Shown here: piece after piece, positions 20,941 through 32,530 of the stretch
Layout of the letters: each line of letters starts with the position of its first letter
Position numbering within the stretch: the first letter of the stretch is position 1
Assembly (NCBI GenBank): GCA_003993805.1
Contig: RSEF01000005.1
Coordinates: 38,347,268-38,411,267, forward strand
DNA: 64,000 nucleotides
Reading direction: 5' to 3'
From: Himantopus leucocephalus
Taxonomy: Eukaryota; Chordata; Aves; Charadriiformes; Recurvirostridae
Made by a program: the position numbers and the translations under genes
Notes under the pieces: generated by a model
Seen by the model: only the letters and a program-made list of their open reading frames with translations
Told to the model about the DNA's origin: nothing
Database searches by the model: none

Positions 20941-23479
20941 AGAGGCATCATGCTAAAATCGATTTAAGGCAACAGAGGGGGGAAAAAAGTCTCACATATA
21001 CACACAAGGCTGAGGGGGACAAAAACAAAAAAAGGAGTGGAAGTTCCCTTTTTTTGTTTGTTGCTTACACTGATGTTATCAAACAAACCAATGTATACTC
21101 CTTGCAGAAATGAGCACAGAATGCGAGACCCTGTTGTTAGGGAGAAATGAAGGGCTGGTTTCCAGCAAGGCACGTATATAATAGCGCTTTCCTCTTTCCT
21201 GAACAACACACACAACTGTGCTTTCTTCCTAGTGCCTGCATGAGGCATACTGAACTCTTCTGTAGTTCACTTCATGCTCTAACATCTTTGAAAGGTCACA
21301 TCAACAGCAGGCAGTTGTATGAAACTGGCAGTTTTTGCACAGGATCAGCAGGGGTATTTCAGGCTGGGCTGAAGAAGTGTTTGTAGGAATCTGCTTACAA
21401 GTTTATGTGGAGTTTGTTCGTGTCGCTCCAGTGCTAGTATTTTTACTTGCACAAGCATTGCAATTTAGAAAAAATAGAGTATGTTTTAAAAAAAATAAAA
21501 GACTGACACAACACAAAAACCTCCTCAAAACAGGGGAAATCAAAACCTCAAATTATTTACTACCTGGGTAGTAAGTATGAGTAACTATTTACTTGTACTT
21601 TGCACATCACGGGCTTTGTAACATAAAACGCTTTAATAGCATGCAGTGTCGTCTCTTTGAATTATGCATGACCGTCTGGTCTGAGTGGCAATCTACAGAC
21701 TCTGCAGGGTCCACGCATGCCTCTGCCTATTCTATTGCTCAAACACTGCCCAGAAAGCTAGACTCCTCCTCTGGCACACACTCAGGCTAGAGCTTGATCT
21801 GACATCTCTCCCAATATAGGTGGACAGGAGGTAGGGGCTTCCAGGTCATCTCTGCAGACCTGCTGTTGCTGCTTTTCCTGATGGTGGGGTGAACGCTGGA
21901 GCATCTCAGCAGGCGCTATGCAGGCTGTGTCCGAGGGAGGGAGAAGATGAAGTGTTTAGGTGGTGCTTGTGGCTGTAGGTGTGTGTGAGTCACAAAGATG
22001 TGTGTGTCTGAGGAAGGAGGTGTGGTTATGAGACCTTTGCAGGAAGAGCCTGGAGCCACCTCTGCAGCCAGGAGAACCCGGCAGAGGTGGGGTCCCAAGC
22101 ACTCCAGCGGTGTAGCAGAGCTCTTGGACTAGAAACACCTGGCTAGTTACAGGGCTGCAAAGACGGTGAAAAGTAAGCCGTCAAACTTAAGGTTCCCTGG
22201 GACCAGTTCATTAGCACTAACACGACTGGTGGCACCTTTGAATTTACATTGCAGGTGGGTGCTGGATTTAAGTCCTGCTATGCACTTAAGTCCCTTTTCC
22301 TTCCCAGCCTGACCTTGACTTGTTCCTCGTGTTGCCTGCAAAGGTTGGAAGGGCTCCGTAAGGTCTTCAGTCCTGCTGACTGATCTCAGTGGCAATGTGC
22401 ACTTGTACTCTAGATGCCATTGGAATGAATCATAAACAGACTTTGCTGACCCTTGAGCTCGTGAGTTAATCTTAACTCCAGCCAAAGACGGGCCTAAATT
22501 AGAACTTGGGCTCTCAGTCCCCCCAGACTTTGGGGAAGTTTGAATTTGGGCCTGAACCCTGGTGATGTGGCTTTATTTCCAATCCCGTGACTTAGTGGGG
22601 TGGGAATCCTAATTCTGTGTCTCTCAAAACATCAATTTCCTTTTGTGTTCCTGGCACACGGCAATCAGACTGGCACTGGATCCATTCGTTTCACAGTCAT
22701 TCAAGGTGGCCAGTAATAGATGCTTTGGGGGAGATGCAAGAAGCTCTGCAATGGAATGACTGGCTCTGGCTCTTTTTGATCTTTGTTTTAAAATTTTGGA
22801 TGTGGACACCACATAGCTTCCCTGCACGATTTTTACTACACAGCCTTTGCTGCTCAGCGTTTTCTTCATTGGATTCAGTGGGACCTTGAAGGAACTGTGG
22901 CTTTGCTGGCTGAGCAGTCCATCCCCAGGACATGCTTTGCTTGTTCTGTGCCTAAATTATTTCTGCAGCCTGCTGTTAAACATCTAGTGTCAGTTTGCTT
23001 CAGCAATGACACAGAAAAAATGTCTGAAAGGGAGTTTAGAGAGAATGAATCTCAGGTGTTGTTGCTTTTATAGTGCATCTTTGTTCTGCTCCTGACTTTC
23101 AGCATCTTTATAGGTTTGTTATGTGGAGTAAGTCTCGATGTGCATAACCCCTGGGGCTCTTATCCAAATAATTGGACAGAGTTGCCTTCTGCATAACAAG
23201 AAAACTAAAGAGAGCAACGAGTTGCCTACCACAAATTCATTTTATTATAATGATGATAGGAAATGTCCTGATTCTCTAAAATGACATGAAAACTGAGAGC
23301 AGTTTTAGACTACATCAGGCTGCTGCCAACAGATGTAATTGTTACTGCTTTCCCCCCAAAAAAGTGCAATTCATCCTCATGTACGTTGAAATGGGACAAC
23401 TTTTTACATAAATAGAGTAGGCTAACAGGTGAATGATTTCTGGAAAAATATAGTGGGTAAGATAAACACAAACCACTGA
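20941..23479. other. unique sequence, no gene seen; one A/T-rich hairpin
   Basis: An inverted repeat with 13-bp perfect arms (AAACAAAAAAAGG at 21023-21035, and its complement at 21047-21059) has an 11-base loop. No exon or transposon was recognised. Confidence 0.45.
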
Positions 23480-24180
23480 TATTAACTCTCTGAATAACCT
23501 TATCCTAAGATCAGAATGACTTATGTTGCTGCTTTGTTATTTTATTTAGCCAAGACCCACTTTTAAGGTTTTGGTTAGAGAGTATCTTGTCAGAAATTCT
23601 ACTTACTGTTAATAAATACATGAAAAGAAATAGGTTTCAACAAAAAACAGATTAAGCTTAATTTCATGGGAAATGCTATTAACTTCTGTCAACAACTGCT
23701 GTCTGTTCATGCAAGATAATAGATACCCTCCCTGGATTGTTTTTAACTTGCTTTGGAGGTATATTTTGTGAAATAAGATGGAATTTCAGCTTGTGGCTGT
23801 AGGACATTATCTTGGTCTTTTCCAGCTCCTGTTTGCATTTGTTATAATCATTTCTGTTGCCTGTATTAGGAGAAGGATCAGACTCCTGGTTAAAACCAGA
23901 CACGTGTTCCTGAATACCCGCTCGCAGCTTGAGGGGAATCTAGCCGTGGTTTTGACAAGAAAAACCATTATTCATCATGCCTCATTTAGCAGGCATCAAA
24001 TTTTACATTTTCCCTCTGCCAGCTATTCACTCTCCCGCCCCTTCTCATCAGTCAAATACAATTAATATCACCTTAACTGACTGTTCACTTTGATTATCCA
24101 GTCTAGCACTATTACTAGTTTCCTTTCTTGACATTAGCAAACCATGAGTAATGATTTATAACCCAGTTAAAACGGTATTG
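23480..24180. promoter_or_regulatory. candidate conserved non-coding element cluster
   Basis: Repeat-free and AT-rich, with homeodomain-type cores such as AATTAATATC near 24060 and CATTATTCATCATGCC near 23966. This composition is common in conserved enhancers near developmental genes. There is no direct evidence of conservation. Confidence 0.2.
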
Positions 24181-26781
24181 CTGGCATGTCCACATACCTG
24201 AGTTTCTATTCTCTTTTTTACCCCAAATACCTTCCAGACTAATTAAATGTTACTGCATTGTTTCCTTATGCTTTGACTCCCTACCAGCCTTAGTATTCCT
24301 GACCATCTTTCACTGGGAATTTCTTTCTGCCATGAGATCTTCTGCACAACCTCTTATTGACTGCTCTTCAGAGAAAATCCTAGTTTTTGCAATTTCTTTA
24401 TCCTTGTTGCTGATGTAACTTCCTTGGAAGTTTCTGAAGTGGTCTGTGACCTCTAAAATAACATCTTCTTTGTCATTTGGTCAACATCTTGTACTATCTC
24501 CGTTCACCAGAGTCCTTCAGCTGGTGTTCCCCACTGCTCAGAAGCACCAAGGAAGGAGAGCTGTCAGTCTGGAGTAGATGGTTGTTGAGATTAAATTACC
24601 CAATTTGCTGGGCCACCTGCTGGTAGCTGTCGCTCCGCTTCTTCAAATGCACATTTTCACTATGTGTAGCCTGAATGCTGCAAATGCTCCTGAGGTATTT
24701 GAGTAGCCATTGGGCACAAATCAGCTCCGAGAGATCATCGCTGGGATCAAAGAAATCAGATGTGGGAAAGGCTTGAAGGAGTCCAGGTGGGTTTATGTTC
24801 CTCATCCTGCAGCTGGGGAAGGGTTGATCACAGTAATGTGCTGCCTCACTCTCTGTCCCGTCGAGTTTTCAGTGCCCTGTGAGACCCTGCTTTCTGTGAG
24901 TTACCTGGGTTTTAGAAGCAATGATTCTTGCTATAAAATGTAAACAGTCAAAATAGGTGTCCAAACCTTTTATTGCAAATCTAGGAAGAGCATTACACTA
25001 TCTCTGTTTGAATTTGGATGTTAGTGCAAAAGCTTCTCCTGAGTAATTAGTCATCCTGCCCTCCTGGAAGGAGTTTGTGTAGTTGTCATGGAGGACTGTC
25101 AGGAGCGTTGGAGCTGTGTATTGATTTTTTTGGCTGATACCTTCTTAATCTGGAGTCCACTTTGTCTTCTGCCAGCTTGCTTACTGCAGGCTTGCGGGGT
25201 TTCATTTTCCACTGTAGCGCTGATGGGAGCCCAGCAGGTAGGAGTCTTCCACAGGTGGTCTCCACTGGCTCGCATCGTTCTGTCTCCCAGAGTTTTTGTG
25301 GCAGACTGAGTGGCAGAAGTCACCTCACTCCATTGTTTTATTTGCATTTTTTATTATTATTAGTTTTAAATTCAGTTAATTAGCGCTATCAAGTGTCTTC
25401 TTGTAACCACATACTAGTGGGTGAAAAAGGCAAATTTCAATTGATGCACAAACGTGGTACGTTTGATAGCTGAATACGCTGATGTACTCGTAAAACATAG
25501 GAGTGCGAATATCTTGCCCTCAGAGGAAGGCAAGATGGTCTAGAAAAAAAGCAAGCTATGTTCCTGTGTCTGGTTTGAATACAGTTTAAACTCTGTCTCT
25601 ACAGTGCATGTTGAGAAGAGCTTGTGCCATGTTTCTATTCAATCACTCTCTAATCAAAGCTTCTCAAACTTTCCTAGAACGTGAACTGTTATAAAAGACA
25701 AATTATTTTGTGGAGGTCTTGTATCTGTATTTCCTCGGCTCATCTATCCTTTTGATAGCTACCAAAATTCTTATGGCAGTAGGCTATTACTTAAATAGGA
25801 AAGTAATATTTAGAAAGGCTTTAATGATCTTGTAGTTGGCTTTAAACACAACAGTTAATATCAATGAATCTTTAGAATCAAACATCTAAGTATTCATTAG
25901 ACAGGGAACTTGTTCCTCTCTTTCGAGTTAAGGCTTTTAAAGATGTAGCTGGAGTTTCTTTTCCTCTTCTGTCCCAAGGAATATTTAAATATTCCTTGAA
26001 AAATAGAAAAGATTCAATCCAGTGGCATTGACAGCATCCGGACCCTAAATACTGCATACCTGTGATGCGAGACATGCAAGTTTGAAGTCTTGAGGGATGT
26101 GGGGGATGCTGTACTGAACTCTCTCATGCTGTAGGTGAGGATGGTGGCCACAAGAGTCCATCAGGAAGGGCTTCGTTAGCTACTCAGGAGAGAGCTGAAG
26201 GTTGTGAATCCAGACCAGAGAGGAGTGCTCCTCACAGCAGGTCTCTGGTTTAACACGTGCATTTCCCATCGGTCACCTCAAGACAGCTACTTGCAGGTCT
26301 GTGTGTGCCCTGAGCAAGGCAGAAGCCGTGGTGCTGTGGAACAGCACTGCTCTGCTTGAGCAGCACCCCGAAGCAATTTGACATTTAGTGACAGTACTGC
26401 TTGAGCCGACATAAAACACAGGGCAAATCTGGAACTGCCTGCAAAGTACGTGTGCTCTGGGGTAACGCGGGTGCTCACGCCTTTGTTGAATTCGTCATCA
26501 GACACCTAAAATAGCTGCAGATTTACCAGGAAGGTGAGGATGTCTGCAGGATCCCATTAACACTTCCTGGCATGTGGATTCCTGGTTATAGGGTAGCACT
26601 GGCCCGTCATCCCTGGTGCAGTTGCTTCTGCCCAGTCCAGCTCTCCCAGTGTGTCATTAGGGAAGCTGGGCACCTGATTTAGGGCTCTCAGTTCTGCAAG
26701 CTGGCAAAGTACCCGCGGGCGCTGAGAAACTAAGTACTGTGGTGCCCAAATTATTTGGTGAGTCTATCTTGGAGACCCTTA
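24181..26781. other. unique sequence, no gene seen; 24-bp perfect palindrome
   Basis: The only structure I can support is the palindrome CAAGGAATATTTAAATATTC-CTTG at 25975-25998. The open frames at 25088-25383 overlap on both strands and look like chance. Confidence 0.45.
25975..25998. repeat. 24-bp perfect palindrome
   Basis: The two 12-base halves are exact reverse complements with no loop, centred on TTTAAA. Neighbouring bases do not extend it. It could be a dimeric protein-binding site or chance. Confidence 0.9.
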
Positions 26782-26950
26782 TCATTTGATTATTTTAATT
26801 TCATGAGTTCCTAGAGGCCAGAGGGAGGATCGGGATCTCACTGTGTTAGATGCTACACAGACATGTAGTAAGAGGTTTGCCCTGGAGGTCTTTCAATTTA
26901 CACACAAGAAGATTAAAGATTAGAGAAACAGAAATATCACGCAAGTACAA
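26782..26950 (-). mobile_element. ancient MIR-like/CORE-SINE fragment
   Basis: The order of short matches (CCTAGAGGCC, then GGGATC, then ACTGTGTTAGATGCTACACA, then AGTAAGAGG and GAGAAACAGA) follows an amniote SINE tail known to me as GTGCCTAGAGGCCCC ... TGTGCTAGGCGCTGTACA, in reverse orientation. It is much diverged, so the family name is tentative. Confidence 0.55.
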
Positions 26951-27165
26951 TAATCAGATGATAAGTGGTAAATGTCGCATTAGTTCCACATTAGATTTTT
27001 CCCCTTGTTTTCTTGTTATATTCCTTTACTCTTACCACCAAAGATAAGAGGTAAAGAAAGAAGAACTGATGCTTTCCACTCCTGTTGATAATCTCACCTA
27101 TGGCAAAAGAGCAACTTGCATTTTCTTGATGTTTGGTTATTATAGTTTATGTTTTTCCTTTATGT

Positions 27166-27275
27166 TTATTATTATTAGACGTTTTAGCATCAATAATGGT
27201 ATTTTTTACCATTATGGTGCCCAGGGTCTGACAGAGATAGGAGCCATATTGGAAATATGCTCTATACGCAGAGGA
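27166..27275 (-). mobile_element. second ancient MIR-like SINE fragment, same orientation
   Basis: TTATTATTATTAG followed by TGGTGCCCAGGGTCTGACAG and GATAGGAGCCATATTGGAAA resembles the same SINE tail as the copy about 300 bases upstream. Two copies so close could be one element split by an insertion or two separate insertions. Confidence 0.45.
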
Positions 27276-30200
27276 ATAAATCAATTTCTAATTGGTTCAG
27301 CAGCCTTTATTCTGCTGCTTACAAGAAAATGAAGATACTTCTTAGGAAAAAAATTTCAATTATTAAAGTAAGTATCATCTCCTTGAGTCCCAGCCCTCTT
27401 GAGGGACAGCAGAATTTTGCTGTTGGGAGAAGTCTATGTTTTCCAACTTTATAGCTATGTCATGATTTGTATGCATAGTCTAGTCAATAGGCTTCTCCGA
27501 AGATTTTGCTTCACTTAAATGAAGTACAGCAGTCAGCTGGCAATACTTAAGCCATGTATGAAAGGGAGTCAATTTTCTTCCTATGTTCTGCTCTCTAACG
27601 CTGCCTATGGCTCCAATAGATTTCATTATTTGGTACACCTGTGAATTTAGTGAAGTGCAGTACATATGACAGGAGGCTTCGGGTAAGTTGTATCAGCATC
27701 TGGCACTTGCCGTAATGAGATGTAGGAAGAATGAAAGGAATCATAGTCCCATTGAAATCGGTGATAACACTCACTGCGCTCCAGTGAGGACAGGATTTCA
27801 TGCCATGTGTATTGGTAAGGGCATGTCCCTGGCTTCTCTTAAATGGTTCCTCCTACAGGAATTTTCTCTTATGTCCTACGTGGAGAGGATTTTAAGCATA
27901 TTTTTTGTTTATTATTGCTCAGTGGTCTACTTGGGAGTAAATCTAACAACCAATTCATATAAAGACGAGGTCCCAAACTCCAACAATGATCAGAGCACTG
28001 TCTTCGAAAAATTAAAGGAAAGAAAAGTTTTCCTTCAAAAACTGAGCGTCTAGGAGGTTTGGTGATACAAGTCCTTTTCCTGAGAAAAGTTTCGTACAGC
28101 CTCATCAGCACCAGAACCACAACTTTTTCCCTTCGCTTTTTTAAAGAGCTGTAAATAGCCCCACATTTTCTTCCATTTCTCTTGTCGCAGCCTCATTCTC
28201 CACTTCCTCAGCCAGAATTTTCCTTGGCTCGTCTGACTGTCATGAAGTTGCATGTTTAAAATGATTTAAAGGCTCATTCTTTAGCAGGGTCTGGCTTGAG
28301 AAATGCCTGTTCCTCCTCTCTGCTTTTCACAGCTGGCACTAGATGGTGCTACGTTACTGAGCTTTGCTGCAGAAAACATCATCAATTTTAGACTGCTCTT
28401 CTTTTCGACTCATGGGATAGAGTAGGGCTTCTCTACCCACATTGGAAACATGGGTACAGTAAAAAGACCTTTTTCTAACCCTAAACTTGAGCTTTTGTCA
28501 GCGCAGGGCTGGTTCCAAACCTGAACATCGTTCCAGCCCAGTCTTCTTGTTTCCTTTTCTTTCACAAATGGCGCTGCTGGTCCTATACTTCTATGGTCCA
28601 CGTGGAGTAAGTGACACTCATCGGACACCTGAGGTTACTGGTAATCACAGTATCCCATCTCTCTCTTTGATCTGTTCCTGTCATTCCGCATCACTCTCCC
28701 TCCTCCTTACACACTCCCATTTCTTAACTTACTTCTTCAAATGTTGTTTAAGAATATGATGGAAAAAAACCCAACAGATCTGTTTAAAGCAATTGCTGTA
28801 ACTTTCAACAATAAAAATATAAAGTAAAAGATGGAGTGGATAGGTTGAAAAGAAAACAATCAATATTGTCTACCACGGAAGACAGTACGGGCAGGCTTTT
28901 CAGTAGAGCACATACAGTGCCGCACGAGGGCTGGGCAGACAGGCTTTTCAAGCATCTCCCATTTTGCTGCCTAAGTAATCGAGCTTTGTCTGGAAACACT
29001 TCTGCATTTCTCTTGCTGAGCTTCTCTGGAGCCAATTCTGCCGATCACATTGATGAGGGTAGCTGATCGGGTCAGACCCAGTCTATTCCCTGTCTCCCAC
29101 CATATGATTTCTGCTGGTTTGAAATACCAGGCTTTGCTGTTGTAGTGAGATGCTGTTGTAGGAGAGATGCCGATTTGTGTTTGGCTTGGACCAACACGAG
29201 CATGGAGGCTTTCCTCCTGCAGGTGGATGTGGCCCTTCATCCAGCTGATGAAGGGTTTATCTGGTGCTATTGTGAGCCTTCTGCTGGGAGTGTGGCTGAG
29301 CCTCTCCCTGTAGATGGCTGGCTCCCAGTCCAGCTGCTAGGATGGAGGCATGGGGCAGCCTCAGCAGCCCATCCTCCTCCAGGAGACACCTGGAAATAGG
29401 CAGTGGGGAACCTGTGGGGTGAGCACAGAAGCAGGTGCAGAGGAGAGCTTATCAGCTGGGGGGAAAGGGCTGTCTGAGGTCTGGTAGGATCTCTCCGGTG
29501 TGTATCTCAATAGACTTCCTGCAGTCCTGGAAGAAGTAAAGGACAATGTTGCAGAATGGAGACAGGGAAGACCATTCTCTGATCCCATTCAATCTGAGGA
29601 TGAGGTTGAGCTTTGAAGAAGGGGCTGAAAAATCCAGTGTGCATAAGAATGTAAACCTGTGGATGAACAAGCCTGATCTTCAGCTGTCCGCTTGTGTTTC
29701 TTCAAGGTTTTGTTTTTGTGTGTGCAATCCAAACTGTTGTATCTCCAGCAAACAAGCACCCAGAATGAGATATGGATCCCAAATGCAGAGTTTGAAGGGC
29801 TGAATCTGTCTCCGCTCTGAACCCAGAGGAAATGTGAAAGCTCAGCTGGAGATGTGAGTGGTCTCTGGGCCAGATTCATTCCTCCAAATTTGCTTCCTTG
29901 GCCTTTTTTCAAATTTTTACCTCTGTTTAGGGTCAATCTTTGCAAAACATAGTATAAGTGTCTGTTGCTGAAGTTACACCAAAGATCTAAAATATCGAAC
30001 GAAATGAGAGTATTTTCTCATTACTGCTGACTGAGGTTCCACACAATGTTTGTTAAAATGGATAGAAAAAAGCCATTGAAATGGTCTCAGCACAGAACTT
30101 TGGTAAAATGTATTGCAATATGACCATTATATTAAGGAGGAGGAAAAATATGGGAAATTTTCTGTGACAGAGGCTGTGTGTGAGCTTGAGGTGCCCTCAG

Positions 30201-30339
30201 AATTACAAAATTCAGCTGAACTATATATTTCAAAACCCGAGACAGGAGAAAGAGCCACACATATTAGTCTCTCATCTGTAGGAAAATAGTTAAAATGACA
30301 ACAAAGACAAGAAAACCTACATTTCAATTTCAATACATC
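27276..30339. other. unique sequence, no gene seen
   Basis: No exon with convincing splice context. GATCGGGTCAGACCCAGTCT near 29067 resembles part of an old amniote repeat but is too short to assign. Confidence 0.45.
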
Positions 30340-31290
30340 TGTTTGAATTATGGCTATTTGGTACTTTTGAGAATAAATTGCATTTGAAATGGAATCTTTC
30401 TAATGACTTATCTTTCAGGCAGGTATTGTGCACACCTTTTTAATGCATTTTACATGTTTGGAGGGGGGAAGAAAAAAGATGAATTATGAAGAAGTTAAGA
30501 GGAAAATAATTTCAGGAGGTAATGGATGAGCTCTGTCTGGAAGATTAATCAAGGCAGTTGCAAGAGAGTGCCAAAAGCATAACTGAAGTAGAACTAAATA
30601 TCTGATTGTAATTAAAACTTTAGCCTTCTAATGGCTCCATGAAAGATATTTTAATAAACGTGAAATGCACTTTCTAAATGGCACGCTAACTTTTAATGAC
30701 TTGGGTGTTTTGTTTGATTAGTAACCTGGACTGTTAAATTAAAGCCAACTGCAAATGCATGATAAAATATTGATGGTTTCAGGCAAATGAATTGGGGGAG
30801 TTATGCTTGACAGATTTTTGGTATCATTAAGGATTTTAACTGGTGGAAAATATATATTGCTGGTGCTTAAAGATAGTTAAAGAGGATCTCGTCATTTATA
30901 TGCCCTAGTTTTAATTTTACAGTAATAATGGGAAAAAAATCTGAATTATTCACAGATGGTTGGTCAAGAGAGGTCACTTAATTTAAAAAGTGTTATTTTA
31001 ATTACACCTGTTTCTCATTTCCGGTACAGAAAATTAAATATTTGGTGGTATTTGGTTATTTCTTTTCTTAGAATGCCTGGAGCTTTCTTGATGCTTCTGT
31101 GTGTTTTGTGTGTGTGTTAAAGAAGGAAGAGTGACATGGTAGGAAGAGTTTTATTGTTTCCAGTATAAGCAGTTTTATTGGAAGTTAATTAAATTAAAAA
31201 AACATAATGGTGTCTGCAGGTTCAGAAATAACACGTGGGATTTCCAAATGAAATGGGAATGGTCCCAGAACTCAGCCTCTTTTTAAGACA
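30340..31290. promoter_or_regulatory. candidate conserved non-coding element (homeodomain-site rich)
   Basis: This is the most enhancer-like block in the window by eye. It has no repeats or frames and is strongly AT-rich. It has TAAT-core sites at 30609, at 30999-31005 (directly abutting a CACCTG E-box at 31005-31010) and in TTAATTAAATTAA at 31185-31197, plus ATGCAT near 30757. The function is inference. Confidence 0.28.
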
Positions 31291-32447
31291 GATTTATTGT
31301 ATTATCAAAATTCAGCAGCCTTTCCGACGTCTTCGCATGATTGAAAAAGAGAGAGTCGAGGACTGTGGGGAAAGTGGTAAAAGTTTATGTGGTTCCTGTT
31401 AGTTTGCATTCACTTAGAACTGGTTCTTATACCTAGGTGTGCTCCGGTTTGATAGTAAAACCTTAGACTTTACACAGACTTCCCCTTTCCCTCTCCCCTT
31501 CCCCTCTCTCTTTCCCGCAAAGAACAGAGATCAAAATAAGGCACAGTGCCCAGAGCAGGGATAATAGGACAGTACTTCAGAGTAGTTATAACATATGAGA
31601 CTTCACTGGAGAGGAAGGGAACACAATATTTTCCTCCTAGATGCAGGTGGCCAGCCTAGAGCAAAGCAGCAGGAGGTAAAAGCCACATGTGACTACCTCA
31701 GAGGTGTCTCATGGAAGAGTAACTGTCCCCTTGGCTTCCCAGCGGTCCCAGACCTGGGTTAGGACCAAATTCAGTCCCTGATGAGAGAGAAGCTGGGAAC
31801 ACAGCCTGTACTGGCCCCTTCTGAGGATGTCCGAGGCAGAAGTTGGGGAAGATATCTGAAGAGAAATGGTGCATGTCAAGGAAGAAGTAGGCAGCTGCCA
31901 TCTAAACCAGAATCTGCAGTCACAGGAGTATTTGAGCTATCTTATAATGCCACCTGGAAGTAATGGGGAAATACCACAGCTGAGGGGCTGCTTAGAGGAA
32001 GTTCCAGGGCCAAGACCAGTTTGAACCTACATAGAGGAAACAGAAACTTGCCACAACCTTTAGGTAAAGTCTAGGCAGAGGGCTGGGTGGCTCAGTAGGC
32101 TGTGAACTGGTTTGCAGTCTTTTGGCCAATATAATTTATCCTGGGGAGGAAGGACTTGTGAGTTAGTGTGAGAAAAAAAATCATCATATACACTGAAAGA
32201 AAGCCTTACAGATGTTGACTACCGTTGTATATCTGATGGCAACTAGTTTCCTGATGCTGGTATCCTTTGCCATTAGAGAAACCTTCAGACTGTATAACTG
32301 TGATGATAGCTCCTTCTGTACTTCATGTTGTGTTCCGCTTGCTTTGTTTCTTTTTGGACATTAGACACCACCTGATCCACCAGACACCTCAGGTTAATTT
32401 TATGCATGTGAATATTTTAACCAGAGCGTTTGCAAAATCTAGTACCT
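31291..32447. other. unique sequence, no gene seen
   Basis: A pyrimidine tract lies at about 31480-31516. No other feature can be supported. Confidence 0.45.
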
Positions 32448-32530
32448 TGGATCACAAACTCTTCAGGGCCATCTTCTCATTGAGTCATGTGCAATACTGA
32501 GCACACTGCTGGTGCACAACCGATAAATTA
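32448..32530 (+). mobile_element. possible L2/MIR-type 3' tail remnant
   Basis: ATCACAAACTCTTCAGGGCC, then TACTGAGCACACTGCTGGTG and CAACCGATAAAT fit the order of the L2-type tail (CTGTAAGCTC-TTGAGGGCAG ... CCTAGCACA ... CAATAAAT). It is short and diverged. Confidence 0.4.

Noticed and set aside
21023..21059. 13-bp inverted repeat as a microRNA precursor
   Set aside because: The stem is short and almost pure A/T homopolymer, which arises easily by chance.
29052..29110. Possible old amniote repeat (GGGTCAGACCCAGTCT region)
   Set aside because: The similarity is too short and diverged to support a feature.
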